A stretch of DNA of 64,000 nt from Hymenobacter metallicola (GCF_004745645.1 NZ_SRMB01000001.1:2046001-2110000), one strand, 5' to 3'. Positions 43,598 to 53,602 are shown, counted from the first letter of the stretch. Translations and numbers: made by a program. Notes: a model not told the origin generated them from the sequence alone.

Positions 43598-44643
43598 CGA
43601 CTACGGCTCAGTGCTTTTTGCATCACCAACGAAGCTGCCCAGCCCAGCTGCCGAATGGTTTGCCAAAAGCGCAGGCCAAACAACAACAGGTGCAGCCCCA
43701 GAACCAGCCCGTCGAGCGGATGGATAGCGCTGAGCACCAACAGAAAGGCCAGCGGGTAGAACACTTCGTAGTACTCGCCCAGTAAAATGCGGGAGTCGGG
43801 TTCCAGAATTCGGGGCGGAGTGCTCCAGATACGCCATTTGAAAGCTTCCAGCACTGCATAGACGCCCAGCAACAGCACCGGCCACAGCTGCTGGCTCAGC
43901 CACAGCAGCAGCCCAAATGCCAGAACTTCGATGGGAAACACAACCACCTGGCCCAGCCGCTGCACCAGCCGGGGCCCCTGGCGCCGCACCCAGGTATCGA
44001 CGCCGGCCTGGGCATCGGCTTCCACATCATCGAGCTGGTGGAGCAGGATGTTGCGTATTCCGCAGGCCAGGGCCCACGCGCCCACGGCCCCGTACCAGAG
44101 CCCCGGCAACGCCAAGCCGGTCCAGGCCGAAACCAGGGACACGGTAAGCAACTGGGGAAAGAAGTGGGAACCGCATGCATCGGCCAGCACGCCGGCCAGG
44201 CCCCGCTTTTTGAGACGTAGCGGGGGCAACGAATAGCAGGAAAAAGCCACCCAAGAACCCAAGTACAGCAGGCCGCTCAGCGCACTGGTGCGCCAGAAGT
44301 AAATGCCCAAGCCCAGGCCCACGACCAGGCAGAGCCCGAGCAACAGGGCCGGAAACGCCGTTGACTTATCGGCCACCCGGTTGTATTTGCCGCCGGCGCG
44401 GTCATCCTCCAGGTCGGTCCAGTCGTTGATTACGCTGACGTAGGTAGCCCCCACCGTCAGGCCCAGCAAGAGCAGCAGCAGCTTGGGAAGTAACGGCCAG
44501 ACGGGCGCTTTAAGCAGGCAGGCGGTGGCGTAGAAGGTGGCCAGCACGGGCGAAAACTTACAACTCCACCAATCCTGTACCCGGGCTATTTCCGCTACGC
44601 TTCCGCTGAGGCCCTGGGTACTGGCAGCTTGCCGGTGTACCAT
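43594..44643 (-). CDS. UbiA-family prenyltransferase
   Basis: 349-aa membrane enzyme with about eight to nine helices. The two Asp-rich Mg-diphosphate motifs are NDWTDLEDD (about 72-80) and HQLDDVEAD (about 201-209). It transfers a polyprenyl group to an aromatic or other acceptor. It is convergent with the GT4 gene and divergent from the DxDD-barrel gene at 44879 (235 nt between starts), so a shared lipid or terpenoid product is possible. Menaquinone or haem O roles are less likely because no matching genes adjoin. Confidence 0.9.
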   Translation of the reverse strand: MVHRQAASTQGLSGSVAEIARVQDWWSCKFSPVLATFYATACLLKAPVWPLLPKLLLLLLGLTVGATYVSVINDWTDLEDDRAGGKYNRVADKSTAFPALLLGLCLVVGLGLGIYFWRTSALSGLLYLGSWVAFSCYSLPPLRLKKRGLAGVLADACGSHFFPQLLTVSLVSAWTGLALPGLWYGAVGAWALACGIRNILLHQLDDVEADAQAGVDTWVRRQGPRLVQRLGQVVVFPIEVLAFGLLLWLSQQLWPVLLLGVYAVLEAFKWRIWSTPPRILEPDSRILLGEYYEVFYPLAFLLVLSAIHPLDGLVLGLHLLLFGLRFWQTIRQLGWAASLVMQKALSRSR

Positions 44644-44751
44644 TTCAAAATCACGAATTATAAAAGAAGTTGGGTAGAACGTCCCAACGGCTGCTTGACT
44701 ATAGCATAGGCTTCTACAAAGTAAATGAATACTTTACAACATATTGTTGCG

Positions 44752-44780
44752 TTTGCCGCCCGTTCCAAACTTTATCTTTG
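44752..44780 (+). promoter_or_regulatory. Promoter of the DxDD barrel gene
   Basis: TATCTTTG (44773-44780) is an exact TAnnTTTG match; TTTG (44752-44755) lies 17 nt upstream as -33. A leader of about 90 nt precedes the ATG at 44879. Confidence 0.6.
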
Positions 44781-44878
44781 AGGAGTCATTTGGTTTGTGC
44801 AGACCGGGGCCGAGCAGGCTGCAGCACTAAACCAGTCCGGTAATACACCAATACCCTTTGCCTTCTTATCATCACCGA

Positions 44879-45967
44879 ATGGAATCCGCAGCAGTTCTGC
44901 CCTCTCCTGCCACCCGCCCGCTGCCCGGCCTCGACCAAGCCATTGCGCGGGCCGTGGCTTTTCTGCACCAGCGCCAGCTTGTCGACGGGCAGTTTGTCTC
45001 GTACTGTGCCCTGGAGCTGCCGATGCAGGGCTGGAAGTACGCCGACAGCGCCGTATTCCCGACGGCCCTGGTGGCGCACTGCCTACTGCCCCTGGCCCAC
45101 CACCCGCTGGTAGACCAGATGCTGACGCGCTCCACTGAGTTTTTTCGCAACCAAATGAACCACGGGGGGCTGTGGAACCACTTTACCTCCATTCACCAGC
45201 TGCGCTACCTCTGCCCCCTGGACATCGACGACACGGCCTGCGTGTCGGCGGTGCTGCGGGCACGCGGCGTGGCCTGCCCGGTGCCAACCAACGTGCCGCT
45301 GCTATTAGCTAACCGCAACAGCCAGGGCCTGTTCTACTCCTGGTTTTTGCTTCGTCTGCGCTGGGTGCCCAACCGTACTTTCTGGCGCGTAGCGGCCCGG
45401 GAGTTGCTTCATCCCGTGAAAAGCCTGCTGTTTTGGCGCGGGGTAGAAGCCCGGCGCAACGACGTGGATGGCGTCGTAAATGCCAATGCCCTGTATTACC
45501 TGGGTGATATTCCCGAAACGCAGCCGGTCATCGACTTCCTGCTCCGCATTATTGCCAGAAACGAAGAAGGCACCTGCGACCTGTGGTATCTCGACCCGTG
45601 TTTCGTCTACTACTCGTTTACGCGCTGCTACCACGCCGGCATTACGCGCCTCGAGCCCCTACGCCAGCCTATTATCGACCGAATTCTGGCCCAGGCCAAA
45701 CCCGATGGCCGCCTGGGCGAAACCCTGGCCGATACGGCCTGGGCCGTGTGCAGCCTGCTGAATCTGGGCAGTTACCCCGCCGAGCTGGACCGGGCCGTAC
45801 AATACATTCTGCAGGCCCAGCAGGCCGCCGGCGAATGGCCCCGCTGGCTCCTCTACTACGGCGGGCCCAAACGGCTGCTGGGCTGGGGTTCGGAGGAAAT
45901 GACGACCGGCTTCTGCCTCGAAGCCCTGGCCCGCTACCGTGCCCTGCACGCCGACGTGCAAGCCTAA
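44879..45967 (+). CDS. Prenyltransferase/squalene-cyclase-like single-barrel protein with DxDD motif
   Basis: 362 aa (alpha/alpha)6-barrel-like protein without signal peptide. Notable is PLDIDDTAC (Asp115-Ile-Asp-Asp118), the DxDD acid motif used by class II terpene cyclases to protonate a prenyl chain. Other barrel helices carry QW-like ends: QRQLVDGQF (about 31-39), NHGGLWNHF, LADTAWAVCSLLNLG and AAGEWPRWLLYYGG. Classical class II enzymes have two barrels and ~500-650 aa; this has only one, so it may be a minimal cyclase, a partner subunit, or a non-catalytic relative. Next to ubiA and GT4 genes. Start ATG 44879; a TTG at 44858 is possible. Confidence 0.82.
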   Translation: MESAAVLPSPATRPLPGLDQAIARAVAFLHQRQLVDGQFVSYCALELPMQGWKYADSAVFPTALVAHCLLPLAHHPLVDQMLTRSTEFFRNQMNHGGLWNHFTSIHQLRYLCPLDIDDTACVSAVLRARGVACPVPTNVPLLLANRNSQGLFYSWFLLRLRWVPNRTFWRVAARELLHPVKSLLFWRGVEARRNDVDGVVNANALYYLGDIPETQPVIDFLLRIIARNEEGTCDLWYLDPCFVYYSFTRCYHAGITRLEPLRQPIIDRILAQAKPDGRLGETLADTAWAVCSLLNLGSYPAELDRAVQYILQAQQAAGEWPRWLLYYGGPKRLLGWGSEEMTTGFCLEALARYRALHADVQA

Positions 45968-46497
45968 GTTCTAGTGCCTGCCGATAATGGCTAGCACACT
46001 GACGAACAACGCCGTAACCCGACTAGCACAGCTGGCTCAGAGCTAACGGATTCTTGACAGTAGCAGCACACTGAGGTAATATGCTAGCCGCAATTTTGCA
46101 GCGTACTAAGACTTCTGTCACCCTGCTGCCTATGTCTGCCCTGCTGAAACACTGCCTGCTGTACGTTGCCGCCACCCTGCGTCCGGCCCCGCGCCGCCCA
46201 ACGTCGGGCCCCACGGCCTCGCTATTTGTATGACCCGCGCGGCCTGCCCCAGCTTTGGCTACCGGCCCGGGCAGTTCGGCTACCGGCGGCCGGCAGCACC
46301 CGGCCCCAAGCTGCACCCGGCGTCCACCGATGCCTCGGTGAAACGTTCGTTCGTGCCAACTGCTCCTAGCCCGCTGAAGCAAGTGGCCTGATTTCTATTC
46401 CAAGCTGTTATCCAGTTATCAAGCCGTATCGTGCTTGACAAGAAAAGGCCCGAAGCAATGTGCTTCGGGCCTTTTTCATCCTTACATCAGCGGCTCT
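45968..46497. other. Intergenic region with two tiny coupled ORFs
   Basis: 530 bp between the DxDD gene and the OAR receptor. Besides the terminator at 46443-46476 it has two short reading frames, 46132-46233 (33 codons, one hydrophobic patch) and 46230-46391 (53 codons, basic), overlapping as ATGA. Neither resembles a known protein, so they are mentioned here only and not called as genes. Confidence 0.35.
46443..46476. terminator. Bidirectional terminator before the OAR receptor gene end
   Basis: Perfect 15-bp stem AAAAGGCCCGAAGCA / TGCTTCGGGCCTTTT with a 3-nt loop; T run on both strands. Confidence 0.85.
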
Positions 46498-49400
46498 TTA
46501 ATCGAGGATGTAGCGCAGACCGACCTGGGCCCGCCACCGGCTATTCAGGTCGGTATTGTTGACAAAGGTCTGGTTGCCGCCACGGAAGCGAAACTCCGGG
46601 GTATCGGGGGCCGCGCTGGAGTAGCCGGTTTCGATAAAGCGGTTGTTGCCAAACACGCGGCGCACACCCCAATCCGAACTGATTAGGTTGCCCAGGTTCT
46701 GAATGTCGAGGCTGAGCTGGAAGGTGTGCTTCTTCTGCTTGCCATTCAAGCTAAAGTCTTGCAGCAGCTTGGCGTCGAGCTGGGTATACCACGGGCTAAT
46801 GGCCCCGTTGCGCTCGGCATACTGGCCCCGGCGCGACTGGAGGTAGTCGTCCTGTTCAATGTAGGCGTTGAGCTGCTGCCACTGCTGCTCGGCCGTCAGT
46901 ACCAGGTTGTTTTGCGCGTCGCGGATATCCACCAAGTTGATTTGGTCGCGCGAGGCGGGTACGTACAGCAGGTCGTTGCCGGCAATGGCGTCACGGTTCA
47001 AATCGCCGGCGTAGGTATAGGAGAAACGGTTGCCTTGGGCAGCTTCGAAGAAGAAGCTTAGCGTTGTGGCCAGCTTGTCATTGGCATAAGCGAAGCGCTT
47101 ACCGGCCGCGGCAATAATGCGGTGCTGCAGCCCAAAGTCGCTGTAGGCTAGCTGGGGCTGGTTGGCATCGCCCACCACGGGGTTGCGCTGGTAGGCATCG
47201 GCGGCAATTTCACCCGGGTTGGAAGTCACATCCTTGGCCTGCGAATACGTGTAAGCGGCCGTCAGGTACAGCCCGCTGGCGAAATCCTTTTTCAGCTGGC
47301 CGGTCAGGCTGTACTGGTAGCCTTGGTTGGTGTTTTCGAGCACAATCACGCCTGCATCGAGGAAGCTGAACTGCCCGTCGGGACCGGTGAAGCCCGGCGT
47401 GATGCGCGGGCCCGCCGCGGGATAAATCAGGCGGTTGTCGGCGCCCTGCAGACGCTCGGTGGGCGTTACAAAGTTGTAGTTGCGGTGAATGGCCGCATTG
47501 CGGTCCTTGGAATAAATAGCCTCCAGCGTGGCCACTACCCCACCGGGCAGCTGCTGGTCGATGGCCAGGTTAGAGCGCCACACCTGCGGAAACTTGAAGT
47601 TGCGGGCCGTGCCGTTGATCTGGAAGGTATACCCCGCATCAAACTGCGAGTTAGAGGCCTGGTTGCTGATCCACACGAACGGAATGCGGCCGGTAAAAAT
47701 GCCCGTACCGCCGCGCAGCTGGGTGGTGTAGTCGCCTTGGTTAGTTGAGTAGTTGAAGCCCAGACGGGGCGAAAACAGCGGAGTGGCCTTGGGAAATTCC
47801 GTTACATCGACCTTGGCCGACTGGCCGCCGGAGTTGAGCAGGGGCGCGTTCAGAATCTGCGTGTTCGGGCGCACATCGGTGTTGTAGATGGGCAAATCGG
47901 CGCGCACACCCAGCGTAAGCTTGAAGTCGGGCGTCACGTTCCACTCGTCCTGGGCGTAGAGGCCGAGCTGGGCTACGTTTACATCCACGCCTTTCACGGG
48001 CCGCTGCCCACCGGCGGCGGCAATGGCATTCAGGTCCACAAAGTCGGGATTGGAGCGGTCCGTCACCTCGAAGAACCGGTTGACGTCGAGGCCCCCGAAG
48101 AAGGGATACCCGTAGCGGGCCAGGTTGAAGGCGTTGAAGAAGCTGAACCGCTCGTAGGTCAGGCCGGCCGTCAGCACGTGGGCCCCGGCGAAGTAGCTGA
48201 GATTGTCGGTAAACTGGGTGATATTCTGATTCAGCTCGTTGTTGGCCGAAAACTGCTCGGTGCCCACGCTCACGTAGGTCGTGCCGTTCTTGGTGATGTC
48301 AATCTGGGGAAACAGCGGGGCGTTGGGCAGCTCGCGCAGGTCACGAAAGGCCGAGAAGCTCAGTTGGGCCTTGTTGCTGAATTTCTCGCCAATGCGGGAG
48401 TTCAGCTCCCCAACCACCGAGTTCAGGTCGTTGTTGATGGTGTAGCCCGAGTTAGAGTATTGTAGCGTGTTCACGCCCTGTACCCGCGACGAAGGCGCAA
48501 TGGCAATGGGGTGCGGCCCCTGCTCCCGGAAGCTTTGCAGGAAGTTATAACGCAGCGAGAAGGTGTTTTTCGGGCTGATATTCCAATCGAGCTTCACCAG
48601 CACTTTGTCGCTGGAAGTGCGGTACTTGAAGTCCTGGTAAGAACCTGGGTCGTAGCCGTACACGCTGATTAGGCGCTGACGAATGGCAATCAGGTCACTT
48701 TCCAGTACCCGGCTCACGCCGTCAGCCCGGCCGTTGAGGGCGGCTTCGGCTTCGGCCGCATCCCGGGCAGGCCGGAACGTCAGACCCGGGTCGTCGCGGC
48801 GGGTGATTTCGGCGTTGGTAAAGAAGAACAGCTTGTTTTTGATAATCGGCCCGCCGAGGGCAAAGCCAGTCTGGTTGAATTGCAGGTCGGGGTTGCGCAC
48901 GGTCACGTCGCCGACTTTCTCGCCGATAAGCTTTTCGTTGCGCAGGAAGGTGTAGACCGTGCCCTTAAAATCGTTGGTACCGCTCTTGGTTACGGCATTG
49001 ACGCCCGCCCCGGTAAAGCCGCCCTGGCGCACGTCGTAGGGCGCCAGGCTGACTTCCAGCTGCTCGATGGCGTCGAGCGACACGGGCTGGGAGTTGGTTT
49101 GCCCGCCCGGCGTGGGCGCATCCAGGCCGAAGGAGTTGTTGAAAATGGAGCCGTCGAGCGAGAAGTTGTTATAGAGCGTGTTGCGGCCCCCAAAGCTCAG
49201 CCCGCTGCTCTGCGGCGTGAGCCGGGTGAAATCCTCCTGGGAACGGCTGATAGTGGGCAGCGTGCGGATGGCGCCGTTGTTGATGTTGGTAGAAGCACCC
49301 GTGCGGTCCTTGTTGATGACACCGTCGCGGTTGCCTTTCACCACTACTTCGTCGAGGGTGCGGCCTTCCTCGGCCAGGGTCACGTTGGCTTCAAAGGTTT

Positions 49401-49710
49401 TGCCCAGGGCCAACTGAATATTGCCCTGGGTGTAAGTGGTGTAGCCCACAAACGAAACTTTGATTTCGTACGGACCACCCACGCGCAGGTTGAGCAGGTC
49501 GAACTGGCCATTGGAGCGGGTAGCGGTGCCGTAGGGCGTGCCCGTGGGCAGGTGGGTTGCGACTACTGTGGCGCCGGGCAGCGGGCTGCCCTTGGCATCG
49601 AGGATCACGCCTTTCATGGCGGCCGTCGTCACGCCCTGGGCGGCGGCAAACTGGCCGTTAGTGAAAAGCACAAAGCCTAACAGCAGCAGTAAGTAGGGTT
49701 TCAAATTCAT
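46498..49710 (-). CDS. OAR-type TonB-dependent outer-membrane receptor
   Basis: 1070 aa. Signal peptide (1-25, ending AAA-Q), carboxypeptidase-regulatory-like domain (about 30-115, LPGATVVATHLPTGTPYG), plug (about 120-250, with the Oar features SRSQEDFTRLTPQSSG and YDVRQGGFTGAGVNAVTKSGTN), and a very long barrel with repeated aromatic strands ending GLRYILD. Resembles Myxococcus Oar-like receptors, some of which export proteins or peptides. Substrate unknown and no SusD partner adjoins. Start at ATG 49710; longer frames to 49773 are unlikely. Confidence 0.93.
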   Translation of the reverse strand: MNLKPYLLLLLGFVLFTNGQFAAAQGVTTAAMKGVILDAKGSPLPGATVVATHLPTGTPYGTATRSNGQFDLLNLRVGGPYEIKVSFVGYTTYTQGNIQLALGKTFEANVTLAEEGRTLDEVVVKGNRDGVINKDRTGASTNINNGAIRTLPTISRSQEDFTRLTPQSSGLSFGGRNTLYNNFSLDGSIFNNSFGLDAPTPGGQTNSQPVSLDAIEQLEVSLAPYDVRQGGFTGAGVNAVTKSGTNDFKGTVYTFLRNEKLIGEKVGDVTVRNPDLQFNQTGFALGGPIIKNKLFFFTNAEITRRDDPGLTFRPARDAAEAEAALNGRADGVSRVLESDLIAIRQRLISVYGYDPGSYQDFKYRTSSDKVLVKLDWNISPKNTFSLRYNFLQSFREQGPHPIAIAPSSRVQGVNTLQYSNSGYTINNDLNSVVGELNSRIGEKFSNKAQLSFSAFRDLRELPNAPLFPQIDITKNGTTYVSVGTEQFSANNELNQNITQFTDNLSYFAGAHVLTAGLTYERFSFFNAFNLARYGYPFFGGLDVNRFFEVTDRSNPDFVDLNAIAAAGGQRPVKGVDVNVAQLGLYAQDEWNVTPDFKLTLGVRADLPIYNTDVRPNTQILNAPLLNSGGQSAKVDVTEFPKATPLFSPRLGFNYSTNQGDYTTQLRGGTGIFTGRIPFVWISNQASNSQFDAGYTFQINGTARNFKFPQVWRSNLAIDQQLPGGVVATLEAIYSKDRNAAIHRNYNFVTPTERLQGADNRLIYPAAGPRITPGFTGPDGQFSFLDAGVIVLENTNQGYQYSLTGQLKKDFASGLYLTAAYTYSQAKDVTSNPGEIAADAYQRNPVVGDANQPQLAYSDFGLQHRIIAAAGKRFAYANDKLATTLSFFFEAAQGNRFSYTYAGDLNRDAIAGNDLLYVPASRDQINLVDIRDAQNNLVLTAEQQWQQLNAYIEQDDYLQSRRGQYAERNGAISPWYTQLDAKLLQDFSLNGKQKKHTFQLSLDIQNLGNLISSDWGVRRVFGNNRFIETGYSSAAPDTPEFRFRGGNQTFVNNTDLNSRWRAQVGLRYILD

Positions 49711-50021
49711 ACCAATGGCTTTTTTATTTATCAGAAGCATCTCTTCTGAATTTCGCCGCGAAGGTAGAGTCACGATTTAGTGATGTATGCATAACACTTT
49801 CATAATCCGTAAATGGTAACACAAGCATAAACAAACCTTAATATTCAACTTGCCGAAGCCCCTGTCCGAATCGTGATATTCCTGCGCACCCATGCCTATT
49901 CTGACTGATACCGAAAAGCTTGCCCCTGCCGCCGGGCCCACAACAGCAAAGCCCGGCAGCAGGGCTACCGGGCTTTGCATGGCTTGCCGCAACCAGCGCA
50001 CAAGCCGTAGAGAAGGTATTG
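49711..50021. other. Intergenic region upstream of the OAR receptor
   Basis: 311 bp. Contains the hairpin at 49946-49978 (probable terminator of the SDR gene). Its receptor-proximal half is AT-rich, but I recognise no exact promoter element. Confidence 0.45.
49946..49978 (-). terminator. Probable terminator of the SDR gene
   Basis: 11-bp stem GCAAAGCCCGG / CCGGGCTTTGC with an 11-nt loop; the minus-strand exit TGTTGTG is only weakly T-rich. Confidence 0.55.
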
Positions 50022-50864
50022 CTACTCGGGGAAGTCGGCCGAGTCGCCGATGCTGGCCACGCTTTCCAACTCCTTGACCAGGGTGGCAAACTTGTCCCGC
50101 GCGCCTTTGACGGCCGCCTTGCCCAGGGGTAGGTGCAGGGGCGGATTTTCCTGGCGCACCAGGTCGTACATAATCTGGGCGGCGCGCTGGGGGTCGCCGG
50201 GCTGCCGGCCGCTGTAGCCCTGAATGCCCTTCAGGTTTTCGCCCACGGTGGCCTGGTAGTCCTCGATGCCGGTGGTGACGATGTTGGCCGAGCGCCCGGC
50301 CCAGTCGGTGCGGAAGCCGCTGGGCTCGATGTTGGTGACTTTGATACCGAGTGGGGCCACTTGCTGGGCCAGGCTTTCGCCGATGGCTTCGAGGGCGAAC
50401 TTGCTGGCATTGTAGACGCCCACGCCGGGGAAGGTTTTCAGGCCGCCGATACTGGTAATGTTGAGCACGTGGCCGCTGCGCCGCTCCCGCAGGTGGGGCA
50501 GCACGGCCCGTAGCACGTGCAGGGGTCCGAATACGTTGACGTCGAACTGGCGCTGCACTTCGGCAGCCTCGATTTCCTCGATGCTGCCCAGGGAGCCGTA
50601 GCCCGCGTTGTTGACGATGACATCGAGGTGACCGAAGTGCTGGATGGCGGCGGCCACGCCCTGCTTTACCTGGGCCTCATCGGTTACTTCGACCACGAAG
50701 CCGCGGCCATTGGTGCCGGCTTTCTGGGTGAACTCATCGGCCTGCTCCTGCTTGCGGAAGGTGGCGGCTACTTTGTCGCCTTTTTGGAGCAGCAATTCGG
50801 CCAGCGCCGCCCCGAATCCGGTGCTGACGCCGGTAATAAACCAGTGTTTGGGTGTGGTAGCCAT
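50022..50864 (-). CDS. Short-chain dehydrogenase/reductase
   Basis: 280 aa NAD(P)-dependent oxidoreductase of the classical SDR type. Cofactor loop TGVSTGFG (about 10-17), NNAGYGS (about 80-86), and catalytic Ser/Tyr/Lys in ITSIGG (about 130) and YNASKFALE (Tyr about 144, Lys about 148). Substrate not predictable. Start ATG 50864. Confidence 0.93.
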   Translation of the reverse strand: MATTPKHWFITGVSTGFGAALAELLLQKGDKVAATFRKQEQADEFTQKAGTNGRGFVVEVTDEAQVKQGVAAAIQHFGHLDVIVNNAGYGSLGSIEEIEAAEVQRQFDVNVFGPLHVLRAVLPHLRERRSGHVLNITSIGGLKTFPGVGVYNASKFALEAIGESLAQQVAPLGIKVTNIEPSGFRTDWAGRSANIVTTGIEDYQATVGENLKGIQGYSGRQPGDPQRAAQIMYDLVRQENPPLHLPLGKAAVKGARDKFATLVKELESVASIGDSADFPE

Positions 50865-50965
50865 TCGTAGACTGTGAGAATAGAGATGATTCTGCTTCAA
50901 CCGGCCCGGCCAAGGTTAGGTTTTGCCCACCGCGGAATACGGTGGGGCCGCCCGGCCCAAATGCA

Positions 50966-50997
50966 ACAACCGCCGCTGGCAGGTCAGCGGCGGTTGT
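50966..50997 (-). terminator. Terminator of the universal stress protein gene
   Basis: Perfect 13-bp stem ACAACCGCCGCTG / CAGCGGCGGTTGT with a 6-nt loop; weak T-tract (TGCATTTG) on the minus strand. Confidence 0.6.
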
Positions 50998-51025
50998 CGT
51001 TTGTAACAAATAGCTTCTTAGGAAC

Positions 51026-51871
51026 TTATACTCGGAACGTAAGAACCGGCGGCGCGGCATGCATGGCCACGTTTTCGGCCTTGTTTGGGTGCAGGTAGTG
51101 GGCCAGCCCCGTGTGGGCGTGGGTGGGCATCACAACTAAATCGGCGTGGGCCTGCTGGGCAAACAGCGGAATTCCGACGCTAACATCGGCGGCATCAATT
51201 ACCTCGGGCTCACAATGTTCCAGGTGATGCCGCTCGGCAAAGGCCTGAATCCGGTCGAGGGCTGCGGCGTAGTGGTCTATATCCGAGACTACTTGCAGCA
51301 GGTGGAGCGTAGCCTCGGGAAATACGGCCTGGATGCGCTGCAAATCTGGCACGGCCCGGTCGGCCTCGGCCGAGAAGTCGGACGGAAACACGATGTGCTG
51401 CACATTGAACTGCATTTCCGGGTGCTTCACGGTCAGCACCGGGCAGGGTGCCGTGCGCACCAGTTTCTCGGTGTTGGAGCCCGCAAAAAAGTGCTGCCAG
51501 GAGCTGTGCTCGGTAGCTCCCATCACGACCAAATCAATCTGGCGCTCAGCCACCACTTCCAGTACCGAGTTCACCAGGCTGGAAGTTCGGAGCAGGTCGG
51601 TTACCGGTATTTCCGGCGCAATCTGCTGGGCCTCGGCCATAAGCTCGTGCATCTGGTGCTTGATTTTTTGCATGAGTTTGAGCATGAAAACGTCTTCCAG
51701 GCTGACGCCCCCCAGCCGCCCGCCCGACGAGCTAAAGCGGGGCGTATCGTTGTGCTCTTCCACGTGCAGCAGGGTTACGGCGCCGCCCGTGCGCTGGGCC
51801 AGGCGCAGGGCTACCTCGAAGGCGTTGTGGGCGGCCGGCGAAAAATCGGTGGGTACCAGGATGTTTTTCAT
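51026..51871 (-). CDS. Universal stress protein, tandem UspA domains
   Basis: 281 aa, two UspA-fold domains (about 1-145 and 150-281). The first starts MKNILVPTDFSPAAHNAFEVAL and contains the glycine-rich region VMGATEHSSW; the second carries FPSDFSAEADRAV and VVMPTHAHTG. The ATP-binding G-x2-G-x9-G pattern is imperfect in both, so nucleotide binding is uncertain. General stress role. The reading frame extends to 52012 but the ATG at 51871 is the homologous start. Confidence 0.92.
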   Translation of the reverse strand: MKNILVPTDFSPAAHNAFEVALRLAQRTGGAVTLLHVEEHNDTPRFSSSGGRLGGVSLEDVFMLKLMQKIKHQMHELMAEAQQIAPEIPVTDLLRTSSLVNSVLEVVAERQIDLVVMGATEHSSWQHFFAGSNTEKLVRTAPCPVLTVKHPEMQFNVQHIVFPSDFSAEADRAVPDLQRIQAVFPEATLHLLQVVSDIDHYAAALDRIQAFAERHHLEHCEPEVIDAADVSVGIPLFAQQAHADLVVMPTHAHTGLAHYLHPNKAENVAMHAAPPVLTFRV

Positions 51872-52217
51872 AGCGGGTAGGACCTGAGTGAGCAAGTTTT
51901 TGCAACCAATGCCTGAGCCAGGCGGGCTATGCTGCCCCGCGCACAGGTGTCGGGCGGCCCGGCTTAGCTGCTGTACAATCAGGATAATATATACATAATT
52001 TATAATTTTCACAATCTTCTCCTCCTCTACCTGGCCCTACAACCGGCGGTTTGAGCAGCCCTGAAAGCTTTTGCACCCCGCCCCGAAACGGCCCCCTGCC
52101 GATTCCCAATATCTTCACCCTTTTGCCAAGGTCGGCTCCTAACCGCAGCCTGGTTTTTGGAGTAGGTGAAAAGCCCGCCGGCGGCCTTTCCATTCCTGCC
52201 CGCTTGTTTGTCCACGC
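51872..52217. other. Divergent intergenic region, usp / symporter
   Basis: 346 bp with an AT-rich core near 51975-52015. No exact TAnnTTTG element, small gene or structured element was recognised. Confidence 0.4.
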
Positions 52218-53555
52218 ATGAAGAAACTTACTTCCAACCTCACGTTTCAGGTCCTGACTGCCATTGCCCTCGGGGTAGTGGTGGGGGCCGTATTCCCCGG
52301 CTTTGGGGCGGCCCTCAAGCCCATCGGCGACACTTTTATCAACCTGATAAAGATGCTGATTGCCCCCATTATCTTCCTGACGGTGGTGCTGGGTATCGGG
52401 GGCATGGGCGACCTGAAGAAAGTGGGGCGGGTGGGCGGTAAGGCCCTGCTGTACTTTGAAATCGTCACGACCCTGGCCCTAGTTATCGGTATTACAGCGG
52501 CCAACCTGACGCGCCCGGGCCACGGCATCGACGCCCGGGCCTCGGTGGCCACGCAAACCGCTGCCCAGGCGGCGGAGGCATCCAAATACACGGCCCAGGC
52601 CGGCGACATGAACTGGGTCGAGTTCTTTACTCATGTAGTGCCCCACAGCGTCGTGGGGGCCTTTGCCGAGGGTGATGTGCTGCAGGTGCTCTTGTTTGCC
52701 GTGCTGTTTGGCATGGCCCTGGGCCGCATTTCTCCCACCTATAGCCAGCCTCTGATTGCCACGTTCGAGCGGTTGTCGCACGCTATGTTTGCCGTGCTGG
52801 GCCTGGTTATGAAGCTGGCCCCGCTGGGCGCTTTTGGGGGCATGGCCTTTACCATCGGCAAGTACGGGCTGGCCACGCTGCTGCCCCTGGGCAAGCTTAT
52901 GCTGGTCGTATACCTGACGATGTTTCTGTTCATTTTTGGCGTCTTGAACTTGATTTTGCGCTACTACGGCCTGAGCTTGTGGCGCTTTCTGGGCTTTATC
53001 AAAGAAGAAATCCTGTTGGTGCTGGGCACGTCGTCGTCGGAGTCGGCCTTGCCGCGCATGATTGATAAGCTGGAGCGCTACGGCTGCTCCCGCTCGGTGG
53101 CGGGGCTGGTCATTCCGACGGGCTATTCCTTCAACCTCGACGGCACCTCGATCTACTTGTCTATTGCGGCCATTTTCCTGGCCCAGGCCTTCGGCATCGA
53201 GCTTTCCCTGACCCAGGAGCTGACGCTCATCGGCATTCTGATGCTGACCAGCAAGGGCGCGGCCGGCGTTACGGGCTCGGGCTTTATCGTGCTGGCCTCT
53301 ACGCTAGCAGCCACCCGGATTATCCCGGTGGAAGGCGTGGCGCTGCTGCTGGGCGTAGACCGGTTTATGAGTGAGGCCCGGGCTATTACCAACGTTATCG
53401 GCAACGGGGTAGCCACGCTGGTCATTGCCAAAAGCGAAGGAGAATTCGACGAAGTCCGGCATCAGCTGGCGCTGCACGGCGCGGTAGCGCCGGCCGAGTC
53501 GGACGAAGCTACTGCCCAGGCCACGCACTCCGACACGGGAATAGGGCCCCGCTAA
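52218..53555 (+). CDS. Dicarboxylate/amino acid:cation symporter
   Basis: 445 aa DAACS-family (GltP/DctA) transporter in the inner membrane. About eight membrane helices plus two hairpins; the Ser-rich hairpin [11 protein letters not shown] (about 273-283) and the substrate-site segments [12 protein letters not shown] and [16 protein letters not shown] are all present. Imports glutamate, aspartate or C4-dicarboxylates with Na+ or H+. The insert [14 protein letters not shown] between helices 3 and 4 is usual for the family. Stand-alone gene. Confidence 0.95.
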   Translation: MKKLTSNLTFQVLTAIALGVVVGAVFPGFGAALKPIGDTFINLIKMLIAPIIFLTVVLGIGGMGDLKKVGRVGGKALLYFEIVTTLALVIGITAANLTRPGHGIDARASVATQTAAQAAEASKYTAQAGDMNWVEFFTHVVPHSVVGAFAEGDVLQVLLFAVLFGMALGRISPTYSQPLIATFERLSHAMFAVLGLVMKLAPLGAFGGMAFTIGKYGLATLLPLGKLMLVVYLTMFLFIFGVLNLILRYYGLSLWRFLGFIKEEILLVLGTSSSESALPRMIDKLERYGCSRSVAGLVIPTGYSFNLDGTSIYLSIAAIFLAQAFGIELSLTQELTLIGILMLTSKGAAGVTGSGFIVLASTLAATRIIPVEGVALLLGVDRFMSEARAITNVIGNGVATLVIAKSEGEFDEVRHQLALHGAVAPAESDEATAQATHSDTGIGPR

Positions 53556-53560
53556 AACCG

Positions 53561-53568
53561 TACTTTTG
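53561..53568 (+). promoter_or_regulatory. -7 element for the SGNH hydrolase gene
   Basis: TACTTTTG, exact TAnnTTTG match, directly after the symporter stop and 34 nt before the ATG at 53603. Confidence 0.5.
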
Positions 53569-53602
53569 TAGGCCCGACCTCCTCCAGCGGGCAATTTCGC
53601 TT

